DNA of 9,601 nt, taken from contig CACYDQ010000021.1 of NCBI GenBank assembly GCA_902773215.1, positions 1 to 9,601 on the forward strand, read 5' to 3'. Positions within the stretch are counted from its first letter, which is position 1. Each line of letters starts with the position of its first letter. This DNA comes from an uncultured Spirochaetaceae bacterium. GTDB lineage: Bacteria; Spirochaetota; Spirochaetia; Treponematales; Treponemataceae. The position numbers were made by a program, and so were the translations under genes. Of this stretch, positions 6,496-9,601 are shown in pieces. The notes beneath the pieces were generated by a model. The model was not told where the DNA came from. It searched no databases and saw nothing but the letters and a program-made list of their open reading frames with translations.

Positions 6496-6503
6496 CAAAG
6501 TTG

Positions 6504-6540
6504 TCCGGGGCTGTCCGCAAGCTTGCAGACGGCTCCCGGA
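6504..6540 (+). other. Imperfect hairpin in the 3' untranslated region of the permease mRNA
   Basis: TCCGGGG (from 6504) pairs with the terminal TCCCGGA (one G-U), continuing after a bulged C through CTGTC and GACGG; the loop contains the palindrome GCAAGCTTGC. No T run follows, so it is not a terminator. It may protect the 3' end of the mRNA from exonucleases. Alternatively it is a chance structure in GC-rich DNA. Confidence 0.4.
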
Positions 6541-6557
6541 AAGCTGTGCAAAGGCAT

Positions 6558-6596
6558 GAAAAAGGGCTGGTTACGCTTTGTAACCAGCCCTTTTTC
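6558..6596. terminator. Strong, probably bidirectional intrinsic terminator between convergent genes
   Basis: A perfect 17-base-pair stem, GAAAAAGGGCTGGTTAC (6558-6574) with its complement at 6580-6596, around the five-base loop GCTTT. The stem ends in an A run on one side and a T run on the other, so transcripts from both strands acquire a hairpin followed by U residues. It serves the permease from the left and the thrC-deaminase operon from the right. Confidence 0.9.
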
Positions 6597-6641
6597 AATC
6601 TGTAACTAGCCTTGTTTCAATCCGTAACCGGCCTTTGCTAC
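6580..6641. repeat. 22-base tandem repeat, about 2.8 copies, derived from the terminator arm
   Basis: The right arm of the terminator, GTAACCAGCCCTTTTTCAATCT (6580-6601), is repeated at 6602-6623 (GTAACTAGCCTTGTTTCAATCC) and partly at 6624-6641 (GTAACCGGCCTTTGCTAC). The second copy differs at four positions. The third runs into the stop codon of the deaminase gene (6640-6638). Only the first copy has the matching left arm, so only it forms the full terminator stem. Confidence 0.7.
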
Positions 6642-7135
6642 ATATTCTCGTATGTCTGGACGGAATCTTCCAGGTGCTCTATCTTTATTCCGGCATCCTT
6701 GAACATCGACAGGGAGTCCCCCTCGTCGTGGTAGTGTTTTTCGCAGACAACCCGCTTTATGCCGCAGTTGATGATAAGCATGGCGCAGGTGCGGCAGGGG
6801 GTCATCCTGCAGTAAACCGTCCCGCCGTCTATCGGTATACCCCGCTTGGCGGCCTGGCAGATGGCGTTCTGCTCGGCGTGCACTGTCCTGACGCAGTGCT
6901 GGGTGATTGACCCGTCCGAGTGTATCATCTTCCGCATCATGTGCCCGGCCTCGTCGCAGTGGGGGAGGCCGGCGGGGCTCCCGACGTAGCCGGTGACGAG
7001 AATCTGGTTGTCCTTCGCGATGACGCAGCCGCTCCTGCCCCTGTCGCAGGTTGCCCGTTTGGCTATCGTGCGGCAGACTTCCATGAAGTACTCGTCCCAG
7101 GTGGGGCGGACGTATTTCTCCGTGTTCTCGGCCAT
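6638..7135 (-). CDS. Deoxycytidylate (dCMP) deaminase, ComEB-like
   Basis: A 165-residue cytosolic enzyme expected to convert dCMP to dUMP, the precursor used by thymidylate synthase. RPTWDEYFMEV near the start and GYVGSPAGLPHC at 49-60 are typical of this family. The zinc site is complete: HAEQ at 86-89 (His86 ligand, Glu88 proton shuttle) and TPCRTC at 112-117 (Cys114 and Cys117 ligands). IINCGIKRVV follows as usual. The length is normal. The ATG at 7135 has GGGAGG four bases upstream. The gene starts 24 bases after the thrC stop on the same strand, with no promoter that I can see between them, so it is probably co-transcribed with thrC although the pathways are unrelated. The B. subtilis homologue lies in the competence operon, but nothing here suggests a role in competence. 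Confidence 0.94.
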   Translation of the reverse strand: MAENTEKYVRPTWDEYFMEVCRTIAKRATCDRGRSGCVIAKDNQILVTGYVGSPAGLPHCDEAGHMMRKMIHSDGSITQHCVRTVHAEQNAICQAAKRGIPIDGGTVYCRMTPCRTCAMLIINCGIKRVVCEKHYHDEGDSLSMFKDAGIKIEHLEDSVQTYENM

Positions 7136-7159
7136 AGGACCTCCCTTTCTTGATGAGGG

Positions 7160-8572
7160 CTAGAGATTTGAGACGAGCCAGTCCTTGAAGGACTCGTAGT
7201 CCTTTGACATGGGGATGGAGTTGTCCTTGAGCCTGAGGACCCGCTCCAGGCTCTCCGGCATGCTGGGCGTGCGGCCCACCGCGTTCTGCACGGTCTCGCC
7301 GAACTTGGTCGGGTGGGCGGTCTCAAGCACGATTCCGACAGCCTTGCCCTGCACGACGTCGTCTGCCCATGAGGGGATGCTGGGAGTCAGTCCGGGCTTG
7401 TTGATATCGCCCTTGAAGCCGCTGACGAGCTTCTCCATGTCGCCGCTGCGCATGTCGTTCCAGGCCTTCCAGCCGATTGCCCCGTGCGGGTCGATGATGT
7501 ATCCGGTCTTACTGTTGCACTTCTTGATTGCGTCGATTGTACCTGCATCGTCCGTCCAGTATGAGGCGAAGAGCTGGCGCACTTCGTCCAGGCTGTACAT
7601 GGAGATGATTCTCTCGTAGTTGCTCGGTGCGCCTACGTCCATCGCGTTCGCGAGGGTGGCCTGGGACTCCCGTGCCTTGTACTCGCCGGTCGCGATCCAG
7701 TCGGGGACGGTATGGTTGGCGTTGGTCGCCGCGACGAATCCTTTTATCGGCGCACCCATCTCACGGGCGATGAGGCCGCTCGTCAGGTTGCCGAAGTTTC
7801 CGCTCGGCACTATCGTGATGATGGACGCGTCATCAATCTTGCTGTCGTGGGGAATCCTGTTCTTGACGACGAGCGAGGAGTACATATAGTAGAAGCTCTG
7901 CGGGAGCAGGCGGGCGATGTTGATTGAGTTTGCCGATGACAGGCGGAACTTCTTGCGGAGCTCTCCGTCGGTGAAGGCGGTCTTGACGAGCTTCTGGCAG
8001 TCATCGAAGTTCCCCTTGACCTTGAGGGCGCGGACGTTGCCGTCGAATGTCGTCAGCTGCTTTTCCTGCAGGGGGGAAATCTTGCCGTCGGGGAAGAGAA
8101 TCGTCACGTCTATTCCGGGAACGTTGTGGAATGCGCTGCCGACCGCAGACCCGGTGTCGCCGCTCGTGGCTACCAGGATGTGCAGGTTGTCGTTTGCACC
8201 CCGGTTGAAGTAGGACATGACCCGTGCCATGAAGCGGGCACCGAAGTCCTTGAAGGCGCAGGTTGGCCCGTGGAAAAGCTCCAGTATGTAGGTCACCTTG
8301 TCAATCGGGTTGACGCGCGGCATGAAGGGGTATGCGTCCTGGATGATGGACTCAAGGTCCGCGTCGGGAATCTCGCCCTCGACGTAGGGCTTTGCCATCA
8401 CGTAGGCAATCTCGCGGAACGAGGGCTCCGGGGTCCGCTCGATGTAGGACTTGTCTATCTTAGGGAATGAGGTCGGTATATAAAGTCCGCCGGTCGCGGC
8501 GTTCATGCCGTTCATGACGGCGGTCTTGAAGTCTACGGCAACAGTTTTGTCCCTTGTGTCTGTGTATATCAT
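7160..8572 (-). CDS. thrC: Threonine synthase
   Basis: Converts O-phosphohomoserine to threonine, the last step of threonine synthesis, with pyridoxal phosphate in the cytosol. Numbered from the ATG at 8572 (470 residues), GPTCAFKDFGARF contains the lysine, Lys108, that should bind the cofactor. SGDTGSA at 137-143 and PSGNFGN at 256-262 are the phosphate-binding loops, and SANSINIARLLPQ at 213-225 is also conserved. The N-terminal GGLYIP segment near residue 34 is typical. I chose the ATG at 8572 because AAGGA lies about ten bases upstream; the frame is open to a TTG at 8593, which would add seven residues and has no clear ribosome site. The gene leads an operon with the dCMP deaminase and is transcribed away from the exporter gene. 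No leader peptide or attenuator for threonine is seen. Confidence 0.95.
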   Translation of the reverse strand: MIYTDTRDKTVAVDFKTAVMNGMNAATGGLYIPTSFPKIDKSYIERTPEPSFREIAYVMAKPYVEGEIPDADLESIIQDAYPFMPRVNPIDKVTYILELFHGPTCAFKDFGARFMARVMSYFNRGANDNLHILVATSGDTGSAVGSAFHNVPGIDVTILFPDGKISPLQEKQLTTFDGNVRALKVKGNFDDCQKLVKTAFTDGELRKKFRLSSANSINIARLLPQSFYYMYSSLVVKNRIPHDSKIDDASIITIVPSGNFGNLTSGLIAREMGAPIKGFVAATNANHTVPDWIATGEYKARESQATLANAMDVGAPSNYERIISMYSLDEVRQLFASYWTDDAGTIDAIKKCNSKTGYIIDPHGAIGWKAWNDMRSGDMEKLVSGFKGDINKPGLTPSIPSWADDVVQGKAVGIVLETAHPTKFGETVQNAVGRTPSMPESLERVLRLKDNSIPMSKDYESFKDWLVSNL

Positions 8573-8617
8573 GTCAATAGTATCCTTACGCAATTGTGCA
8601 TTGTAAAATAATGCAAA

Positions 8618-8646
8618 AGTTTAGCAGATTCTGCATAAAATTGCAA
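8618..8646 (-). promoter_or_regulatory. Probable promoter of thrC-dCMP deaminase operon
   Basis: Minus strand TTGCAA (8646-8641), 17-base spacer, TAAACT (8623-8618). The -10 box is moderate. The spacer contains a perfect 11-base palindrome, GCAGATTCTGC (8624-8634), and a second inverted repeat, TGCATT/AATGCA (8597-8602 and 8610-8615), lies around the expected start of transcription. Either could be an operator. Confidence 0.5.
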
Positions 8647-8651
8647 GGGGC

Positions 8652-8680
8652 TTGACAAAATGCCTCCGAGCGGGCAATAT
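8652..8680 (+). promoter_or_regulatory. Probable promoter of the exporter permease gene
   Basis: A consensus TTGACA at 8652-8657 is followed 17 bases later by CAATAT (8675-8680), a weak -10; TATAAC at 8678-8683 is a better hexamer but 20 bases away. Either would place the transcription start at or just after the ATG at 8687 and downstream of the ATG at 8660. The -35 box sits only five bases from that of the divergent thrC promoter. Confidence 0.45.
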
Positions 8681-8686
8681 AACGGA

Positions 8687-9556
8687 ATGGAACGCTCTGG
8701 CAGGGTCGGCGAGGGTGGGGAGAAGTGGACCAAGGTCATTTCTGCCGAGCAGGGGCTTCTGGACCTTCACCTTCGGGACGTGATTCATTACCGTGATCTT
8801 ATTTTCATGCTCATAAAAAGGGACTGGACGGTGGCCTACAAGCAGACCGTTCTCGGTCCCCTCTGGTACGTCGTCCAGCCGCTGATTTCCGCAGTGATGT
8901 ACACCTTCGTGTTCGGAAAGCTGGCTGGCCTCGGCACTGACGGCATTCCCTACGTGCTCTTCTACTTTCCCGGCAACATGCTCTGGCAGTACTTCAACAA
9001 GTGCGTCGGCTGCGGTTCCAACACCTTCCTTGCCAACCAGGGGGTATTCAGCAAGGTCTACTTTCCCCGGCTCTGCGTTCCCATCGCGGACGTGGCCGGG
9101 CAGGTGCTCAGGCTTCTGATTCAGTTTGCCTTTCTCCTCTGTATTTACTTCTATTATATTGCCACCGGGGCTCCGATACAGCCCTCTTTCTTGGTCCTGC
9201 TTTTTCCCCTGCTCCTTATCTGGATTGGGGCGATGGGTATGGGCTTCGGCCTGATACTGAGCGCGATGACGACCAAGTACCGCGACCTGAACAACCTCGT
9301 CGGCTTCGCGATGCCCCTTGCGATGTACGTCACGCCGGTCGTCTATCCGCTCTCCCAGGCTCCGGAAAAATATCGCTTCCTCTTCATGCTGAACCCGATG
9401 AGCGCGCCGGTCGAGGCCTTCCGGGTCTGGTTCTACGGGGCGGGCAGCGTCAGCCCCCAGATGTACGCCGTCAGCGGTGCGGTCAGCGTGGTCCTGCTGT
9501 TCTTGGGTCTGGTGCTCTTTACCCGGGGCGAGCGTACCTTCGTGGACGTGATATAG
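8687..9556 (+). CDS. ABC-2 type polysaccharide exporter permease (Wzm/TagG/KpsM-like)
   Basis: The membrane subunit of an ABC exporter that moves undecaprenyl-linked O-antigen or similar polysaccharide across the inner membrane. The cytoplasmic N-terminus has the family pattern WTKVISAEQGLLDLHLRDV, YRDLIFMLIKRDW and YKQTVLGPLWYVVQP, followed by about six hydrophobic spans. FSKVYFPRLCVPIADV and the late LNPMSAPVEAFR loop are also characteristic of Wzm. From the ATG at 8687 it has 289 residues, normal for the family. The frame is open to an ATG at 8660 (298 residues), but that codon lies just behind the apparent -35 box and has no ribosome site; neither start has a good one. The next gene begins 11 bases later and looks like the ATPase partner. 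Teichoic acid export is an alternative only if the organism is Gram-positive. Confidence 0.93.
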   Translation: MERSGRVGEGGEKWTKVISAEQGLLDLHLRDVIHYRDLIFMLIKRDWTVAYKQTVLGPLWYVVQPLISAVMYTFVFGKLAGLGTDGIPYVLFYFPGNMLWQYFNKCVGCGSNTFLANQGVFSKVYFPRLCVPIADVAGQVLRLLIQFAFLLCIYFYYIATGAPIQPSFLVLLFPLLLIWIGAMGMGFGLILSAMTTKYRDLNNLVGFAMPLAMYVTPVVYPLSQAPEKYRFLFMLNPMSAPVEAFRVWFYGAGSVSPQMYAVSGAVSVVLLFLGLVLFTRGERTFVDVI

Positions 9557-9567
9557 GGGCGTTTTTT

Positions 9568-9601
9568 ATGGATAACAGCAAGATAGCGATAAAGGTTTCC
9601 C
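9568..9601 (+). CDS. Start of a downstream gene, probably the ABC exporter ATPase (Wzt/TagH-like); truncated by window end
   Basis: ATG at 9568 opens a frame reading MDNSKIAIKVS before the window ends. The start resembles the first strand of ABC ATPase subunits (xxIAIKVSNVSK style), and in this kind of locus the ATPase gene nearly always follows the permease. It begins 11 bases after the permease stop, so the two should be co-transcribed. The ribosome site is weak (GGGGCG). Eleven codons are too few to assign a family by sequence; the call rests mainly on position. Confidence 0.55.
   Translation, partial: MDNSKIAIKVS

Noticed and set aside
5134..6498. A 454-codon open frame on the minus strand opposite the purine permease
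   Set aside because: Its product is a low-complexity, charge-rich sequence full of Asp, Glu, Arg and Gly, as expected from the complement of a GC-rich membrane protein gene. The plus strand encodes a complete family member with all signatures.
1..9601. CRISPR array, insertion sequence or transposase
   Set aside because: No regularly spaced direct repeats of suitable length, no transposase motif in any frame, and no paired terminal inverted repeats that I could find.

Overview
The window reads as a GC-rich bacterial chromosome segment. The best taxonomic guess is a Treponema-like spirochaete, with a gut clostridium as the alternative. This rests on family resemblance only: the AAA-ATPase/DUF1703 protein is of a kind abundant in Treponema, and Shine-Dalgarno sites and promoters are of standard bacterial type. 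No sequence search could be run. UGA acts as a normal stop (the purine permease ends in UGA), so internal UGA codons are real lesions under the standard code.

Left third (1-2937, minus strand): the broken remains of a Wadjet (JetABC) anti-plasmid operon in the usual order jetA-jetB-jetC, with a 4-base jetA/jetB overlap and a strong Shine-Dalgarno site before jetC. Every gene is disrupted. jetA has an internal out-of-frame deletion near 2520. jetB has an in-frame UGA at codon 19. jetC has a -1 frameshift near 1008 and two out-of-frame internal deletions near 790 and 370. The promoter in front of jetA still matches consensus well. jetC runs off the window, and jetD, if present, would lie further left.

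Middle (3063-5145): an intact AAA-ATPase/PD-(D/E)XK (DUF1703) gene with its own promoter, then a tRNA-Gly(UCC) gene with a near-perfect promoter and a strong intrinsic terminator, all on the minus strand. GC-rich, repeat-like intergenic segments flank the tRNA on both sides.

Right half (5117-9601): housekeeping genes. A plus-strand AzgA/PbuG-type purine permease has its own promoter and a strong, probably bidirectional, terminator that has sprouted a 22-base tandem repeat. It converges on a minus-strand thrC (threonine synthase) - dCMP deaminase operon. Divergent from thrC is a plus-strand ABC-2 polysaccharide exporter permease, followed by the first codons of what is probably its ATPase partner. 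The -35 boxes of the two divergent promoters lie 5 bases apart.

Overall, a dead defence operon sits beside an intact putative nuclease-ATPase and a tRNA gene, then gives way to stable metabolic genes. The Wadjet remnant is the most notable content. No new system that I could support was found.
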